The notes: generated by a model not told the origin, from the letters alone. Numbered from the stretch's first letter, positions 26,991 through 38,016 are shown. The stretch is 47,272 nucleotides of DNA from Sulfuritalea sp. (GCA_021737875.1 JAIPDD010000003.1:1-47272); one strand, 5' to 3'. Numbers and translations are program-made.

Positions 26991-28153
26991 GAACGCGACT
27001 CCATCTCCCGAATAAACCGGTCAAACAAATAACCAATGTCATGGGGACCTGGAGATGCTTCAGGATGCCCCTGGAAACAAAACGCAGGTTTGTCGGTTCG
27101 CTCTAAGCCTTGCAGCGTGTTATCAAACAAGCTGATGTGGGTCGCGCGTAAATTCGCAGGCAAGGTTTTTTCGTCAACCGCAAACCCGTGGTTTTGGCTG
27201 GTGATGCTGACGCGGCCGCTGTCAAGGTCTTTGACCGGATGGTTTGCGCCGTGGTGGCCAAACTTCATTTTGAATGTCTTAGCGCCTGACGCCAAGGCCA
27301 TGATTTGGTGGCCAAGACAAATTCCAAAAGTAGGAATACCCGACTCAATCAAAGTTTGCGCGGCTGTTATCGCGTAATCGCATGGCTCGGGATCCCCGGG
27401 GCCGTTACTTAAAAAGATGCCATGAGGTTGGAGTTTTTGGACCTCTAGCGCAGGGGTCTGTGCTGGAACCACGGTCACTTTGCAACCCCGCTGGGCCAAC
27501 ATTCTCAAAATATTTTTCTTCACCCCAAAATCATAGGCAACCACATGGAATCGCGGAGCTGTCTGCTGTCCGTATCCTTTGCCCAAGGTCCACTCCGACT
27601 CCGTCCATGCATAGGCGGCATTCACGGAAACTGCTTTGGCCAAGTCCAGGCCAGCCATCGAAGGCGCTGCTTTGGCAGCCGCAATGGCTTTTTCAATGGT
27701 GGCGCTGCTTAGCGATTCGCCGGCCTTGAGGGCCAAGATACAGCCATTTTGTGCGCCATGGACGCGAAGATGGCGCGTCAATTGCCGGGTGTCGATATTG
27801 GCAATCGCTACGGTTGCGTTGCTCACCAAGTACGCAGACAGTGTTTGGGTACTGCGAAAATTGGACGCCACCAAGGGGAGATCTTTGATGATCAGACCTG
27901 CGGCATGCACGCGGTCAGACTCAATGTCTTCCGCATTGGTTCCATAGTTACCAATATGAGGATAGGTCAGCGTCACGATTTGCTGACAATAGCTGGGATC
28001 GGTCAGGATCTCTTGGTAGCCGGTCATGGAGGTGTTAAACACCACTTCACCGACGGTAGAGCCAGCCAATCCAATGGAATTTCCGACGTAGACCGTGCCG
28101 TCTGCGAGTGCCAAGATGGCGGGTGGGGTGGTTCCCTGAAGAGACAAAAGCAC
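26987..28153 (-). CDS. carA: Carbamoyl-phosphate synthase small subunit CarA
   Basis: 388 residues. The N-terminal CarA domain ([21 protein letters not shown]) is followed by a class I glutaminase with nucleophile Cys in FGICLGHQ and the His-Glu pair in QGHPEASPG. It supplies ammonia from glutamine to CarB. Start taken as GTG at 28153: GGAG lies six bases upstream and LLSLQG is the usual beginning. A TTG at 28186 would add 11 residues without a ribosome-binding site. 152 bp separate it from the upstream methyltransferase gene. Confidence 0.95.
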   Translation of the reverse strand: MLLSLQGTTPPAILALADGTVYVGNSIGLAGSTVGEVVFNTSMTGYQEILTDPSYCQQIVTLTYPHIGNYGTNAEDIESDRVHAAGLIIKDLPLVASNFRSTQTLSAYLVSNATVAIANIDTRQLTRHLRVHGAQNGCILALKAGESLSSATIEKAIAAAKAAPSMAGLDLAKAVSVNAAYAWTESEWTLGKGYGQQTAPRFHVVAYDFGVKKNILRMLAQRGCKVTVVPAQTPALEVQKLQPHGIFLSNGPGDPEPCDYAITAAQTLIESGIPTFGICLGHQIMALASGAKTFKMKFGHHGANHPVKDLDSGRVSITSQNHGFAVDEKTLPANLRATHISLFDNTLQGLERTDKPAFCFQGHPEASPGPHDIGYLFDRFIREMESRS

Positions 28154-28276
28154 TGGGTTCTCCGAGTGGGTTACGGGTACGCCCAAGCGCGCTCAAGAGG
28201 GGATCCTGGCTGCTGTTATTCGAAGGGGATGTGGCTTATGAAGCGCTTGGGAGGGCTGTTTTTTTGAAAGCTATCC

Positions 28277-28282
28277 ATTGTA
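28277..28282 (-). promoter_or_regulatory. Possible -10 of the carA promoter
   Basis: Minus strand TACAAT (5 of 6 to TATAAT) is the best -10 in the gap before carA and would give a leader of roughly 115 nt. No good -35 stands at 17 bp. I see no clear attenuator in the leader. Confidence 0.3.
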
Positions 28283-28305
28283 ACCCAGCCCCTTTATCTG
28301 GGATT

Positions 28306-29079
28306 TCAGGCGGGTCGGCCCCATGTGCTGGCATGCAAGCAAATCGCCGCCGCCGCCGCCACATTCAAAGACTCTTCACCGCCAGGCTGCCCAATCCGAA
28401 CGTGGAGCGCTGCGCGGTCTTGCAATTCCTGGCAAACCCCCTGCCCTTCGTGACCCATCGCCCAGGCACAGGGGAAAGGTAAGGCCAGGTCTTGAATCCA
28501 TTGGCCTTGGTGCGAACTGGTCACAAGCAGTGGAAGTTGGAGGGCACCAAGGTCACCCACCTCCCATCCTTCATGCAAGTGCAGGCCAAAGTGGGCCCCC
28601 ATGCCAGCGCGCAACACTTTGGGCGACCACAACGCGGCTGTGCCACGCAAAGCCACAATTTGTGTAAAGCCAAAAGCGGCAGCACTGCGCAAAATAGACC
28701 CCACGTTGCCAGCATCTTGCACGCGGTCCAAAATGACAGTTGCCACCCCCACTTGCATGGGTGCCTCCACCGGCAAATCCATCACAAAGCCCATGTGGGA
28801 CGGCGAATCAAGTCCACTCACTTCTTGAAACAAGGCATCCGACAAAATAGCTACTTTTTTAGCTGAGGCTAGTAAGCTGTTCTGCGCTTGATCCACAAAA
28901 GACTCGCAAGCAACAGCGATGGCAGGCGTGCGTCCCCGCAAGAGTGCTGCACGACACAAATGGTCGCCTTCTATCCAAAAACGTCCGGTCTTACGGTAGG
29001 CCGTGTTGTCCTGCGCTAATTTACGCAGTTCTTTGAGCAAGGGATTGTCGCGCGAACGAATGATGGTTTGGGACTCCAT
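28306..29079 (-). CDS. TrmH/SpoU-family rRNA 2'-O-methyltransferase
   Basis: 257 residues. The N-terminal substrate-binding domain (about 1-95) is followed by a SPOUT domain with three motifs: QDAGNVGSILRSAAAFG, AMGHEGQGV and IGQPGGEESLNVAAAAAI. The family methylates the 2'-hydroxyl of a nucleotide in 23S rRNA or tRNA; the target cannot be told. The ATG at 29079 shares one base with the rnhB stop (TAATG), so it is coupled to rnhB. An open frame to 29226 lies in the rnhB coding region and was not used. Confidence 0.92.
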   Translation of the reverse strand: MESQTIIRSRDNPLLKELRKLAQDNTAYRKTGRFWIEGDHLCRAALLRGRTPAIAVACESFVDQAQNSLLASAKKVAILSDALFQEVSGLDSPSHMGFVMDLPVEAPMQVGVATVILDRVQDAGNVGSILRSAAAFGFTQIVALRGTAALWSPKVLRAGMGAHFGLHLHEGWEVGDLGALQLPLLVTSSHQGQWIQDLALPFPCAWAMGHEGQGVCQELQDRAALHVRIGQPGGEESLNVAAAAAICLHASTWGRPA

Positions 29080-29687
29080 TACAAAACCTCCCGTACAGGG
29101 CGAAACGTTTTTCGGTGCTGGGGGCAAGCTCCATGCTGGCGCAAAGCTGCCAAGTGCTCGGCGGTTCCGTAGCCTTTGTGCTGATCGAAGCCATATTGAG
29201 GGAACTCCAAGTGGTACTGTTTGCACCAGCGGTCACGCGTGACTTTGGCAAGAATGGACGCCGCAGAAATACTGGGTACTTTTTCGTCCCCTTTGACAAT
29301 AGCCTCAGATCGAATGTCCAACACAGGAAGCCGGTTTCCATCTACCAACACCAACTTGGGCGGCAGACGCAGGCCAAGCACTGCGCGTCGCATGGCCAAA
29401 AGCGTGGCTTGAAGAATATTAAGGGTGTCAATTTCCTCCACGCTGGCTTGCGCAATCGAGCAGCACAGCGCTTTGGCGCGAATTTCATCAAACAAAGCCT
29501 CGCGGCGTTTGGCACTGAGTTTTTTGGAGTCGGCTAAACCATGGATCGGTTGACGATCATCCAAAATCACAGCGGCAGCGACGACCGGCCCCGCCAAAGG
29601 ACCCCTGCCCGCCTCGTCCACGCCAGCGACCAAACCTGAGGAGTCCCACACCAAAGAAATCTGCAATCCACCGGCCTTCTTAGCCAT
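29079..29687 (-). CDS. rnhB: Ribonuclease HII
   Basis: 202 residues. The catalytic motif [13 protein letters not shown] supplies the first Asp-Glu pair, VDGN another Asp, and the C-terminal [14 protein letters not shown] is family-typical. It removes RNA from RNA-DNA hybrids and nicks at misincorporated ribonucleotides. The ATG at 29687 lies within the lpxB end (8-bp overlap); a start at 29711 is possible but lies deeper in lpxB. This is the standard lpxB-rnhB order. Confidence 0.95.
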   Translation of the reverse strand: MAKKAGGLQISLVWDSSGLVAGVDEAGRGPLAGPVVAAAVILDDRQPIHGLADSKKLSAKRREALFDEIRAKALCCSIAQASVEEIDTLNILQATLLAMRRAVLGLRLPPKLVLVDGNRLPVLDIRSEAIVKGDEKVPSISAASILAKVTRDRWCKQYHLEFPQYGFDQHKGYGTAEHLAALRQHGACPQHRKTFRPVREVL

Positions 29688-30846
29688 GCAATACCTTCTC
29701 AATGGCTGCAAGCGCCAATTGCGGCGTATCCCGGTAAAGCACGTGGTGCAAATCCAAAAATCGATTTTCTAAAGTTCGCAATTTTTGGGGGGCGTGGTGC
29801 TTGGCATCTAGCCAATCCAATACCGCGTCTGCAAGTGCTTGCGGTTGTGCTGCATCTTGCAAAAATTCAGGCACCACAAACGCTTGGCACAAAATATTAG
29901 GCAAGCCCACCCACGGCTGAAGTCGTTTGCGCTTCATCAGCTGCCACGACAAGGCCCCCATCCGGTAAGCAATCACCATGGGCCGTTTAAACAAGGCGGC
30001 TTCTAGGGTGGCTGTGCCACTGGCAATCAAAGTGACATCACACGCTGCCAAAGCCGTATGCGATTGGCCGGCTACGACCTTCACTTTGGCAGTGAGTCCT
30101 TTCTTGGATACAGCGGCCTCCAGCGTGGCTTGGAAACCGGGGGCTGCGGGCAGAACAAACTGAAGGTGCGATTTGCGTGACAGCATTTGCACTACGGCCT
30201 CCAAGAAGCAGGGTGCCAAATGCTTAACCTCCGAGTCCCTGCTGCCTGGCAAGAGCGCAACCAGGTCATCGCAGGCGTTCAACCCCAAGGCCTGCCTGGC
30301 TGCGGCGCGATCGGGTTGGAAGGGAATCACCTGCGCAAGCGGGTGTCCCACATAGGTGGAGGCGATTGCATGGCGGGCCAAAAGCTCCGGCTCAAAAGGA
30401 AAAATGCACAGCACATGGTCCACGCTGCGTTGGAGTTTTTCTATGCGGTGTGCACGCCATGCCCAAACCGAGGGGCAGACAAAGTGAATGGTTTTTATGC
30501 CATTACTTTTCAGATCTTCTTCGAGCTGCAAATTGAAGTCTGGTGCATCCACACCAATAAAAAGGGAGGGCTTTTTTACTAACAGACGCGCTCGCAGCTG
30601 CCGACGAATGCCCATGATTTCACGGTAACGCAGCAACACATCCCAACCGAAACCGTGAACAGACAACACATGGTGAGGCCACCAGGCTTGCATCCCATGG
30701 GACACCATCCGTGGTCCGCCGATGCCGACGATCGAGACCTCAGGCCAGCGTTGACGGATCGAACCGAGCAACAAGCCTGCCAATAAATCCCCTGAAGCCT
30801 CTCCCGCCACCATGCCAACTGTCAAGGCAGTCGCTGGTGTGTTCAT
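29680..30846 (-). CDS. lpxB: Lipid-A-disaccharide synthase LpxB
   Basis: 388 residues (GT19 family). MVAGEASGD near the N-terminus is the diagnostic motif; [16 protein letters not shown] and [12 protein letters not shown] follow. LpxB joins 2,3-diacylglucosamine-1-phosphate and UDP-2,3-diacylglucosamine at the inner membrane. The ATG at 30846, 11 bp after the lpxA stop, gives the expected start; the open frame to 30930 overlaps lpxA. Confidence 0.96.
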   Translation of the reverse strand: MNTPATALTVGMVAGEASGDLLAGLLLGSIRQRWPEVSIVGIGGPRMVSHGMQAWWPHHVLSVHGFGWDVLLRYREIMGIRRQLRARLLVKKPSLFIGVDAPDFNLQLEEDLKSNGIKTIHFVCPSVWAWRAHRIEKLQRSVDHVLCIFPFEPELLARHAIASTYVGHPLAQVIPFQPDRAAARQALGLNACDDLVALLPGSRDSEVKHLAPCFLEAVVQMLSRKSHLQFVLPAAPGFQATLEAAVSKKGLTAKVKVVAGQSHTALAACDVTLIASGTATLEAALFKRPMVIAYRMGALSWQLMKRKRLQPWVGLPNILCQAFVVPEFLQDAAQPQALADAVLDWLDAKHHAPQKLRTLENRFLDLHHVLYRDTPQLALAAIEKVLHG

Positions 30847-30857
30847 GCTTGCAATGC

Positions 30858-31655
30858 TCAACGGACGATGCCGCGTTGCGGCGAAACGGCGGATAAAAAA
30901 TCCAACATCATGGTGGTATCGGGCTGGCACTGCGGTTCGGATTGGGGCAAAAGTGCAATCTGCGCTTGGGCTTGCTCCAATGTCAGCTCTTGCCGGTACA
31001 AGGCTTTGTGCATGGCTTTCACGCCCGCCACCCGTTCGGGCGAAAAGCCGCGCCTGCGCAGCCCTTCAAAATTCATGGACCGCGCACTTGCGGGCTGGCC
31101 TTGGCACATGACAAAGGGCGGTACATCGGCAAACAAAAGGGAGCACATCGCGGTCATGCTGTGTGCGCCCAAACGCACAAACTGATGCACCACCGTAAAG
31201 CCGCCCAAGATCACCCAATCGCCAACGCTGACATGGCCAGCGAGTTGGGAGTTATTGGCAAAAATAGTGTGGTTGCCAACCTGGCAGTCGTGGGCCAAAT
31301 GCACGTAGGCCATGATCCAGTTGTCGTCACCCACTCGGGTCACACCCACGTCGCCAGGAGAACCGATATTGAAAGTACAAAATTCGCGAACTGTATTGCG
31401 GTCCCCAATCACCAACTCACAGGGCTCTCCCGCATACTTTTTATCTTGAGGTATCGCCCCTAAAGAATTGAATTGAAAAATTCGGTTGTCTTTGCCAATC
31501 GTGGTGTGGCCTTCAATGACACAGTGTGCGCCAATGGTTGTACCAGCACCTACCTTGACGTTGGGGCCAATTACTGAGTAAGGACCGACCGTGACAGATG
31601 AATCTAATTGCGCACCCGAATCAATCACGGCAGTAGGATGAATAGCGCTGGCCAC
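30858..31655 (-). CDS. lpxA: UDP-N-acetylglucosamine acyltransferase LpxA
   Basis: 265 residues, left-handed beta-helix of hexapeptide repeats ([13 protein letters not shown] onwards) with the catalytic histidine region [13 protein letters not shown], then a C-terminal helical domain. It performs the first step of lipid A synthesis, transferring a 3-hydroxyacyl chain from acyl carrier protein. It lies 6 bp after fabZ, in the conserved lpxD-fabZ-lpxA-lpxB order. Confidence 0.97.
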   Translation of the reverse strand: MASAIHPTAVIDSGAQLDSSVTVGPYSVIGPNVKVGAGTTIGAHCVIEGHTTIGKDNRIFQFNSLGAIPQDKKYAGEPCELVIGDRNTVREFCTFNIGSPGDVGVTRVGDDNWIMAYVHLAHDCQVGNHTIFANNSQLAGHVSVGDWVILGGFTVVHQFVRLGAHSMTAMCSLLFADVPPFVMCQGQPASARSMNFEGLRRRGFSPERVAGVKAMHKALYRQELTLEQAQAQIALLPQSEPQCQPDTTMMLDFLSAVSPQRGIVR

Positions 31656-31661
31656 GGCTAT

Positions 31662-32102
31662 TTATCCAATGGAGCGCATAGCGCAGGTTAATTCGGCTTC
31701 CACTGCCAACTCGCCTTCGACACTTGCGCGGGCTTTGAACTTGAAAATCCCCGCCTTCATGCGAAGCAGTTCAACATCCAAAATCAATTGATCACCAGGC
31801 TCAACAGGCCGTTTAAAGCGTGCCCCATCGATTCCTGCAAAGTAATAGACCATGTCGTCCGAGGGCGAGGTGTCCAGTGCATCAAAAGCCAACAAGGCGG
31901 CGGCTTGCGCCAATGCTTCTAACATCAAAACGCCTGGCATGACTGGGCGGTGGGGAAAGTGGCCCTCAAAAAAAGGCTCATTCATGGTTACATTCTTCAG
32001 TGCCTTGATGGTTTTACCTTTGTCTAATTCCAACACGCGATCTACCAATAAAAAAGGATAGCGATGGGGAAGCTGCTTGAGGATTTCGTGGATATTCATC
32101 AT
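31662..32102 (-). CDS. fabZ: 3-hydroxyacyl-ACP dehydratase FabZ
   Basis: 146 residues, hot-dog fold. The catalytic histidine is in [14 protein letters not shown], and the glutamate in [14 protein letters not shown]. It dehydrates 3-hydroxyacyl-ACP in fatty acid elongation and competes with LpxA and LpxD for the same substrates, which explains its place in the lipid A operon. It overlaps lpxD by 4 bp. Confidence 0.97.
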   Translation of the reverse strand: MMNIHEILKQLPHRYPFLLVDRVLELDKGKTIKALKNVTMNEPFFEGHFPHRPVMPGVLMLEALAQAAALLAFDALDTSPSDDMVYYFAGIDGARFKRPVEPGDQLILDVELLRMKAGIFKFKARASVEGELAVEAELTCAMRSIG

Positions 32103-33094
32103 TTTTTAACTTCAAGCTCCAATTGTTTAATACGATCGCGCAGCCGGTGCAATTGCTTCAAGGTTACCGCATTACGCTCCCACGATGCGTTGTCATCCAA
32201 GGGGAAGAATCCGGTGTAATGTCCTGGCTTGCTGATGGACTTACTCACCACGGTTGCCGCAGAAATATGGACGTGGTCGGCAATTTGGAGATGACCTAAA
32301 ACGATGGCGCCACCGCCAATTGTGCATTGGGCGCCTATGGTCGCGCTGCCGGCAATGCCGACACAGCCCGCAATTGCCGTGTTCTTCCCAATACGAGCGT
32401 TATGCCCCACTTGGATCAGGTTATCTAACTTGACGCCGTCTTCGATCACCGTGTCTTGCAGTGCGCCCCGGTCAACGCAGGTATTGGCGCCGATTTCTAC
32501 ATCGTCACCAATGCGGACATTGCCTAGCTGTTCAATTTTTTCCCAGCGCTCACCGTTGGGCGCAAAACCAAATCCATCGGCACCAAGCACGACCCCGCTG
32601 TGCAAGAGGCACCTGTCGCCAACCACACAATTTTCACCAATGGTCACGCGGGACTTCAACTCAGTCATCGCTCCAATTTTTGCACCACGCTCCACCACAC
32701 ACAAAGCACCCACCCGGGCAGTAGGATGGACGCTGGCACCCGGCTCAATCACCGCACTGGGGTGAACCCAGGGTCGGCCAGTGTTGTCTTGGGGTGCGCT
32801 TGCAAGTAGCGTCTTTCGCCAAAGCTGCGTCACCTTGGCAAAGTACAAATAAGGTTGGTCAGAAACGATGCAAGCACCGCGCAGCAAAGCCTCGTCTTTG
32901 AGTTGCGGGCCCACGATCACGCAAGCGGCTTGAGAGTGCCGCAGTTGCTGCTGGTATCTGGGGTTGCTTACGAAACTGAGTTGAGTCGGAGTCGCTGTCT
33001 CAAGCGAGGCCAAACCGTTAATTTGCAGATTGCTATCTGCATGCAACTCGCCTCCCAGCGCTTGAACAATGGCCGCGAGGGAAAGTTCAGACAC
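32099..33094 (-). CDS. lpxD: UDP-3-O-(3-hydroxyacyl)glucosamine N-acyltransferase LpxD
   Basis: 331 residues: N-terminal uridine-binding domain (about 1-95, with [12 protein letters not shown]), long hexapeptide-repeat helix, catalytic histidine in [10 protein letters not shown], and a C-terminal helix ending in a Lys/Glu-rich stretch. It adds the second 3-hydroxyacyl chain in lipid A synthesis. It follows skp by 20 bp. Confidence 0.97.
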   Translation of the reverse strand: MSELSLAAIVQALGGELHADSNLQINGLASLETATPTQLSFVSNPRYQQQLRHSQAACVIVGPQLKDEALLRGACIVSDQPYLYFAKVTQLWRKTLLASAPQDNTGRPWVHPSAVIEPGASVHPTARVGALCVVERGAKIGAMTELKSRVTIGENCVVGDRCLLHSGVVLGADGFGFAPNGERWEKIEQLGNVRIGDDVEIGANTCVDRGALQDTVIEDGVKLDNLIQVGHNARIGKNTAIAGCVGIAGSATIGAQCTIGGGAIVLGHLQIADHVHISAATVVSKSISKPGHYTGFFPLDDNASWERNAVTLKQLHRLRDRIKQLELEVKK

Positions 33095-33114
33095 ACCAAG
33101 CCAGGGGCTGCAAT

Positions 33115-33621
33115 TTATTTTGCGCCCGCGTTAAGAATTTTGAGGACTTTTTCAGTGATGTCATGCTTGGTGTTGCTGAACACCACCTCTTGAATCACCA
33201 AGTCATATTTTTCTGCTTCAGCCACCACACGCACTGCTTTGGTTGCCTTTTCAAGAACCTGTTGCAACTCTTCATTGCGACGGCCGTTCAAGTCTTCTTG
33301 GTACTCGCGCTGCTTGCGCTGGAAGTCTCGGTTGAGTTCGGCGAATTCTTTTTGGCGGCTTGCGCGTTGGGATTCAGTCATGGTGGGCGTATCGCGTTCA
33401 AACTTTTCGCTGAAAGTTTTCAATGACGCCTGCAAATCACCAAGCTCTTTACCCCGGCGAGAAAATTCTTGCTCCAGCTTGACCTGGGCTGCCTTGGCGA
33501 TCGCCGACTCGGTCGTAATGCGTTGGGTATTGATATAACCAATTTTGGAATCTTGGGCAAAAGCTGGTGCGACCAATGCGGTCAGCGTTAGAGCAATAAG
33601 TGCTATTTTTTTTGAAATCAT
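33115..33621 (-). CDS. skp: Periplasmic chaperone Skp/OmpH
   Basis: 168 residues with a signal peptide (1-22, ending APAFA). [10 protein letters not shown] opens the mature chain, followed by a long charged coiled-coil (about 45-130) that forms the jellyfish-like arms. It holds unfolded outer-membrane proteins, such as the porin of this window, on the way to BamA. Only 2 bp separate it from the bamA stop, so it is coupled. Confidence 0.93.
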   Translation of the reverse strand: MISKKIALIALTLTALVAPAFAQDSKIGYINTQRITTESAIAKAAQVKLEQEFSRRGKELGDLQASLKTFSEKFERDTPTMTESQRASRQKEFAELNRDFQRKQREYQEDLNGRRNEELQQVLEKATKAVRVVAEAEKYDLVIQEVVFSNTKHDITEKVLKILNAGAK

Positions 33622-33623
33622 GA

Positions 33624-35924
33624 TTAGAAAGAGGTTCCAATTTGAAATTGCAGTGATTGCGTATTATCGCTTTCAAATTTCTTGACCGGGACGGCCCAGG
33701 CTAAGCGCAAAGGGCCTACCGGAGAAATCCAGCTGATACCTACACCCACGGATGAACGCATATCACCGAGTTGGAAGTCTTCATTGGCTCCGTAAATTCC
33801 ACCCACATCAAAAAACCCATACATCCGCAGCGTTCGGTCGTTACCCCCTCCCGGCAAAGGCGCCAGCATTTCTGCATTGAAAGTGATCTTTTTAGCGCCA
33901 CCGGTGGCAACTGGCGTCGCTTGCAGACGCTGCTCTGCAGTGGTCAGACTGCCTTGCGTAAAACCACGCACGGAGCCCAAGCCCCCGGAATAGTAATTTT
34001 TAAATAAGGGGTAGGACAGCCCACCCGTGCCGGCCCCCACAGCGACCTCGCCATTTAGTGCCAGGGTCACCTTTTTAGACAAAGGGAAGAATTGCTGGAC
34101 TTGGGCTGTTCCGCGAACATAACGCAAATCACCGCCCACACTCCACTCGCCCGAGGCTTTTACCAAGCGACCGGAACTCGGAACCAGTCCGCTGTCGCGC
34201 GTGTCCCGGGCCCAACCAATCGTCAATGGAAGCGCATTGGTGGAATAGGCAAATTGGGTAGCAAAGTCTTGGTAAGCCACAGGCAACAAAGTACCTGGAA
34301 CAATCGTGGTCCGCTCAATTCCCCCACCGAAAAACACCGTGTCGCTGTCGCTAAAGGGAATACCAAACCGCAAACTTGCACCCGATGTTTCCAAGGAGTA
34401 ACTGTTTTCGTCGGTATAGGGCTTGGAGTTTCGCAAATACACATCCACCGTTCGCGAAACGCCATCGGCTGTGAAGTAGGGGTCTGTGGTATTGAAAACC
34501 ACAGTGCGGTTGAGCTTACTGGTGTTGATCTCTACGCCCAACGAGTTTCCGCTGCCAAACGCATTTTCTTGTTTAAAGCCGAGCGTCAAACCCAAGCCAT
34601 CGGCACTTGACACCCCTGCGCCCAGGCTCAAACTTCCCGTTGGTTTTTCCGCCACAGTGATGGTCAGATCCACTTGGTCTGGCAGGCCTGCGACTTCTTG
34701 GATTTCAATTGAAACCTCATTGAAATACCCCAGCCGATCCACCCGGTTACGGGATTGGCGAATTTTTTCTCCGTCATACCAAGCGGCTTCCAATTGACGG
34801 AACTCGCGGCGAATCACCTCGTCACGCGTTCTATCGTTACCCGCGATATTGATTCGGCGCACATACACCCGGCGAGATGGCTCCGCACGAATGGTGATTT
34901 CAACGCGGTTTGTTTTGCGATCCACCACGGTGACCGGTTCAGCTACCGCAAAGGCGAAACCGAAATTGGAATAAAAATCGGTAAAGGCTTTGGTCGTTTG
35001 CGCTACATCGGTGGCGTTATAAGGCTCGCCGGCTTTGATACTGACCAAAGCTTGAAAGTCGGCCTCTTTGTCTAAGAGATTGCCCGCGAGCTTGACCTTG
35101 GACACCACAAAAAGCTCGCCCTCGGTGATATTGATGGTGATCGTGATGTCTTGTTTGTTAGGGGAAATGGCAACTTGGGTGGAATCTACGGTGAACTCCA
35201 AATACCCACGGGATAGATAGTACGAACGCAGGGTTTCCACATCGGCATTGAGTTTGCTGCGCACATAGCGATCGGACTTGGTATACCAACTCAACCAGCC
35301 ACCGGTATCGGAGTCCATTTGGCCCCGCAAGGTGCTCTCCGAAAAAGCTTTGTTGCCTACTATTTTTAGTTCTTTGATCTTGGCAACATCCCCCTCAACC
35401 ACAGCAAAACTCAGGTTCACCCGGTTGCGCTCAATAGGGGTGACCGTGGTCACGATCTGCGCGGCATACATGCTTTTGTTGATGTATTGGCGCTTGAGTT
35501 CTTGTTCGGCTTTGTCAGCCAAGGCTTTGTCAAACGGACGGCCATCGCTTAAACCGATGTCTTTGAGGGCTTTTACCAAGACGTCTTTTTCAAACTCTTT
35601 GGTGCCAGAAAAATCAACCGCTGCCACCGTGGGCCGCTCTTGCACCACCACGACCAAAACTTGGCCCTTGGTTTCAATGCGAACATCGTTGAACAAGCCC
35701 AGTCCAAAAAGCGCTTTGATGGACGCTGCGGCCTTTTCATCGGTATAGGAATCACCAATGCGAACTGGGAGTGAGGCAAAAATGGTCCCAGCCTCTACCC
35801 GCTGCAAGCCTTCAACCCGGATGTCTTCCACGGTAAAAGGCGTCAATGCCATTGCGGAGTGTGCAAAAAGCCCCAAGGCTGCTGCAACCAAAATCCGGCG
35901 AATAGTAGAGAGTGTGAATGGCAT
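33624..35924 (-). CDS. bamA: Outer-membrane protein assembly factor BamA
   Basis: 766 residues: signal peptide (about 1-26), five POTRA domains (about 27-425) and a C-terminal 16-strand barrel with the conserved GSVRGF of loop 6, ending in phenylalanine (QFQIGTSF). It inserts beta-barrel proteins in the outer membrane. The gene begins 50 bp after the dxr stop. In related genomes rseP usually lies between dxr and bamA; here those 50 bp hold no reading frame, no clear promoter and no terminator. Confidence 0.97.
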   Translation of the reverse strand: MPFTLSTIRRILVAAALGLFAHSAMALTPFTVEDIRVEGLQRVEAGTIFASLPVRIGDSYTDEKAAASIKALFGLGLFNDVRIETKGQVLVVVVQERPTVAAVDFSGTKEFEKDVLVKALKDIGLSDGRPFDKALADKAEQELKRQYINKSMYAAQIVTTVTPIERNRVNLSFAVVEGDVAKIKELKIVGNKAFSESTLRGQMDSDTGGWLSWYTKSDRYVRSKLNADVETLRSYYLSRGYLEFTVDSTQVAISPNKQDITITINITEGELFVVSKVKLAGNLLDKEADFQALVSIKAGEPYNATDVAQTTKAFTDFYSNFGFAFAVAEPVTVVDRKTNRVEITIRAEPSRRVYVRRINIAGNDRTRDEVIRREFRQLEAAWYDGEKIRQSRNRVDRLGYFNEVSIEIQEVAGLPDQVDLTITVAEKPTGSLSLGAGVSSADGLGLTLGFKQENAFGSGNSLGVEINTSKLNRTVVFNTTDPYFTADGVSRTVDVYLRNSKPYTDENSYSLETSGASLRFGIPFSDSDTVFFGGGIERTTIVPGTLLPVAYQDFATQFAYSTNALPLTIGWARDTRDSGLVPSSGRLVKASGEWSVGGDLRYVRGTAQVQQFFPLSKKVTLALNGEVAVGAGTGGLSYPLFKNYYSGGLGSVRGFTQGSLTTAEQRLQATPVATGGAKKITFNAEMLAPLPGGGNDRTLRMYGFFDVGGIYGANEDFQLGDMRSSVGVGISWISPVGPLRLAWAVPVKKFESDNTQSLQFQIGTSF

Positions 35925-35974
35925 AGTTAAAGCTCAGGGAAAATCAACAAATAGCATCATACCGAAGATGGCTC

Positions 35975-37174
35975 TCAGGCGGCCAGTTTTCCGACCCACG
36001 CCAGGGCCACTGAACGCGCCTCCAAGTCCAAGGCCAGCAGATCACCCAAAGACGAAGGCGCCGAGGGAACGAACTGCGACAAACACGCGGTATTGACCGC
36101 ATGGATTTGGTCAAACCGAAGTTGGCGCTCCAAGAAGGCCGCAACGGCAATTTCGTTGGCTGCGTTCAATACCGCCGTACTGCCCGCTGGCGCAGACAAA
36201 ACGTCCCATGCCAACTTTAAACCTGGAAATCTTTCCTCGTGCCGATTAGTTTTCAAAGACTCAAAAGTCAAACCCGACAATGTCGAAAAATCGATCGCCT
36301 TCGCGCCAGACTGAATCCTTGAAGGCCAGGACAATCCGTAGGCGATGGGGCCACGCATATCCGGTGTGCCCATCTGAGCCACAACGCAATGGTCGATGTA
36401 TTGCACCATCGAGTGAATCACACTTTGGGGATGAATGACGACTTCAATCTGCGCAGGATCCACCCCAAACAAGAACTTCGCTTCGATGACTTCCAAGGCT
36501 TTGTTCATCATGGTGGCGGAATCGACCGATATTTTTTGGCCCATGCTCCAATTGGGATGGGCGCAGGCCTCCCCAGGGGTCACATGTTTCAAGGTCTCTG
36601 GCTCGCGCGCCCTGAATGGGCCGCCAGAAGCCGTCAGAATGATCTTGTCAATCACATCACCCCAAATTTGGGGGTTCTCGGGCAAGGATTGAAAAATGGC
36701 GGAGTGTTCGCTGTCTATGGGCAAGAGTGTGGCGCCACCCGTTTTGACTGCAGCCATGAAAAAACTGCCGCCCACCACCAAAGCTTCTTTATTGGCCAAT
36801 AACAAGCGCTTGCCCGCAAGCGCAGCAGCGATGCAAGGCGCCAATCCCGCAGCGCCCACAATGGCTGCCATCACCGTGGTGGCTTGCGGATGCGAGGCGA
36901 CCTCTTCCAAAGCCGCAGGGCCCCATAAAACGGCTGTCTTGGTACCCAAACCTTGGAGCGCGGTTTGAACGGCCCGGCCATGCTTTTCGGAACCCATCAC
37001 GGCAAAGCTAGGTTGGTGTTTCACGCACTGCGCCACCACTGCATCGACTTGGGTGTGGGCTGTGAGCGCAAACACCCGGAATTTTTCTGGATGCCTTGCG
37101 ATGACTTCCAAGGTATTCACACCAATCGACCCGGTGGATCCCAACACCGTGATATGTTGCAATTCGTTAGTCAT
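35975..37174 (-). CDS. dxr: 1-deoxy-D-xylulose 5-phosphate reductoisomerase Dxr
   Basis: 399 residues. The NADPH-binding GSTGSIGVNTLEV is at the start; LLANKEALVVGG, TASGGPFR and the C-terminal helical domain follow. It commits deoxyxylulose phosphate to isoprenoid synthesis (fosmidomycin target), feeding the undecaprenyl pathway of uppS two genes upstream. The ATG at 37174 overlaps the cdsA stop (ATGA); a GTG at 37183 is less likely. Confidence 0.96.
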   Translation of the reverse strand: MTNELQHITVLGSTGSIGVNTLEVIARHPEKFRVFALTAHTQVDAVVAQCVKHQPSFAVMGSEKHGRAVQTALQGLGTKTAVLWGPAALEEVASHPQATTVMAAIVGAAGLAPCIAAALAGKRLLLANKEALVVGGSFFMAAVKTGGATLLPIDSEHSAIFQSLPENPQIWGDVIDKIILTASGGPFRAREPETLKHVTPGEACAHPNWSMGQKISVDSATMMNKALEVIEAKFLFGVDPAQIEVVIHPQSVIHSMVQYIDHCVVAQMGTPDMRGPIAYGLSWPSRIQSGAKAIDFSTLSGLTFESLKTNRHEERFPGLKLAWDVLSAPAGSTAVLNAANEIAVAAFLERQLRFDQIHAVNTACLSQFVPSAPSSLGDLLALDLEARSVALAWVGKLAA

Positions 37175-38016
37175 GCGGTGCACAAAAGCATGGCCAGCGG
37201 CAAGACGGGCAACAAAGCATCGACCCGGTCCAACACTCCTCCGTGGCCAGGCAAAAGTCCGCTACTGTCTTTGACGCCTGCGGAGCGCTTAAACAAAGAC
37301 TCCATCAGGTCCCCCACCACGCTCATCGTTGTCAAAAAAACCAGTGACACCCACAAAAAATGGGGGCTTACCAAATATAAATGGTCGTACAAACTCGTCG
37401 CGGGCCAGCCGTTGGTACTTTCAACCCAGCGCCAAAGGTAGGAGCAGCCCACGACTCCTAACAATGCGCCGATCACACCTTCCCAGGTTTTCCCTGGGCT
37501 CATGCTCGGGGCGAGTTTTTGGGTAATAAAGCGTCCGCCCAATAAGCGACCGGCAACATAGGCGCAAATATCGGCAACCCAGACCAACGCAAGCAAAGAG
37601 AAAAGAAAATTAACTCCCACCAAACGGGCTTGGACCAAGGCCATCCAAGCCCCACACAATGCAAGCACTCCGCCCAGCCAGCGCAAGCCCTGTGGAACTT
37701 TGCCCCATGCTGGAACCCCTGCTACCAACAACCACCCCGACAACAGCACCCAAAAAGCGCCAAGTACCAGCCAGAACAAGGGCATTGGGCGCAGCAACCC
37801 GTCGGAGAACCACAATGAAAAACAAGAGGCTGCACATAACAGGCCTGAAGCCAGTGCCCACCGCTGACCCAAACCATTGAGTCGCGCCCATTCCCAAGCG
37901 CCTGCTGCAATTAAAACGCCTGTAACCGCCACAAAACCCAGGGGGTTGGGGTGAACCATCGCCGGCACCAAGATCGCTAACAAAAGCAGTGCGGTGATGA
38001 TGCGTTGTTGGAGCAT
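37171..38016 (-). CDS. cdsA: Phosphatidate cytidylyltransferase CdsA
   Basis: 281 residues, about eight membrane segments. The C-terminal CDP-diacylglycerol synthase signature SLFKRSAGVKDSSGLLPGHG continues into GVLDRVDAL. It makes CDP-diacylglycerol, the precursor of all phospholipids. It lies 3 bp after uppS and overlaps dxr by 4 bp, so the three are tightly coupled. Confidence 0.96.
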   Translation of the reverse strand: MLQQRIITALLLLAILVPAMVHPNPLGFVAVTGVLIAAGAWEWARLNGLGQRWALASGLLCAASCFSLWFSDGLLRPMPLFWLVLGAFWVLLSGWLLVAGVPAWGKVPQGLRWLGGVLALCGAWMALVQARLVGVNFLFSLLALVWVADICAYVAGRLLGGRFITQKLAPSMSPGKTWEGVIGALLGVVGCSYLWRWVESTNGWPATSLYDHLYLVSPHFLWVSLVFLTTMSVVGDLMESLFKRSAGVKDSSGLLPGHGGVLDRVDALLPVLPLAMLLCTA

